Shown piece by piece: positions 6,463-6,721 of a stretch of DNA of 6,721 nucleotides. The DNA comes from Deltaproteobacteria bacterium. Lineage in GTDB: Bacteria > Desulfobacterota > Syntrophia > Syntrophales > Smithellaceae. The stretch covers positions 1-6,721 of the forward strand of contig JAGVUJ010000060.1 of the NCBI GenBank assembly GCA_019136325.1, given 5' to 3'. Under the pieces are notes generated by a model. It did not search any database and had not been told where the DNA came from. It was given only the letters and a program-made list of their open reading frames with translations. Position numbers and translations under genes: made by a program. How positions within the stretch are numbered: position 1 is the stretch's first letter; every line of letters starts with the position of its first letter.

Positions 6463-6504
6463 ATCCTGACTTAAATAATTTGGGATAATAGATGCGTGAT
6501 TGAA

Positions 6505-6721
6505 CTAACTAAGAACATTCCAGAGACTGGCAGTCATCGGTTCATAGCCTTTTCCCTGCATGATAATGTCCATATGAATCAGACTGATTGCGGAAACATC
6601 CATGTCTCGCGCAAAAACTTTACCGGCGCGATAGAGGGTAACCAGGTATTTTTTACACTTATCGCAGACAAAAGCCGCTTCCTGTTTCTTGTTTTCCACA
6701 TAAAAATATTCCATGTCCTTA
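6505..6721 (-). CDS. fdhE: Formate dehydrogenase accessory protein FdhE, C-terminal fragment cut by the window edge
   Basis: The visible C-terminal part, about 71 residues, ends at a TAG (6507-6505). The frame stays open to the window edge, so the methionine at 6714 is internal rather than a start. The segment EAAFVCDKCKKYLVTLYRAG, followed by an acidic DMDVSAISLIHMDI stretch and QGKGYEP, matches the end of FdhE proteins. In that family CxxC pairs bind iron in a rubredoxin-like way and the protein helps formate dehydrogenase acquire or keep its active form. One CxxC (the two Cys of VCDKC) is visible; the others would lie outside the window. Its place upstream of fdhA on the same strand supports the call. 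A hairpin and a separate promoter follow, so co-transcription with fdhA may be only partial. It acts in the cytoplasm. Confidence 0.8.
   Translation of the reverse strand, partial: KDMEYFYVENKKQEAAFVCDKCKKYLVTLYRAGKVFARDMDVSAISLIHMDIIMQGKGYEPMTASLWNVLS

Noticed and set aside
6505..6714. Complete 69-residue small protein
   Set aside because: The frame remains open to the window edge, no ribosome site precedes the ATG at 6714, and the sequence matches the C-terminal end of FdhE.

Overview
The window looks like chromosomal DNA of an anaerobic bacterium with moderate GC content. A syntrophic or sulfate-reducing deltaproteobacterium (Desulfobacterota, for example Syntrophales) is the best guess. 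This rests on the long multi-cluster formate dehydrogenase that uses selenocysteine, the cysteine-rich ferredoxin-like protein, and AT-rich spacers full of palindromic repeats. No marker gene fixes the taxonomy.

Layout from left to right. Bases 1-226 hold no gene, only inverted repeats, including a compact MITE/REP-like element at 116-208. A small lipoprotein gene follows on + (227-724). A palindrome-rich spacer (725-1035) runs into the 3' end of a tRNA-dihydrouridine synthase gene on - (1036-1974). A divergent spacer separates it from a 355-residue iron-sulfur protein gene on + (2289-3356). A second repeat spacer (3357-3540) contains a diverged direct copy of the sequence at 841-891. A strong terminator hairpin (3541-3580) closes the minus-strand formate dehydrogenase gene fdhA (3603-6299). 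Upstream of fdhA lie a consensus-like sigma-70 promoter, an AT-rich hairpin, and the C-terminal end of fdhE on the same strand (6505-6721), cut by the window edge.

The main point is that the formate dehydrogenase, which appears as two separate open frames, is one selenoprotein gene. The first frame ends at an in-frame TGA (5229-5231) exactly where this family carries its catalytic selenocysteine or cysteine. The reading frame continues without a shift, and a bacterial SECIS hairpin sits at the same distance from the UGA as in E. coli fdhF. The GTG at 5216 is not a start. The full product has 898 residues: a NuoG/hydrogenase-like electron-transfer N-terminus fused to the molybdopterin catalytic domain.

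fdhE, which encodes a formate dehydrogenase accessory protein, lies just upstream of fdhA and supports a formate-metabolism locus. fdhA has its own promoter and terminator and no adjacent electron-acceptor subunit in the window, so its redox partner must be encoded elsewhere. No functional link is evident between this locus and the lipoprotein, dus or the ferredoxin-like gene.
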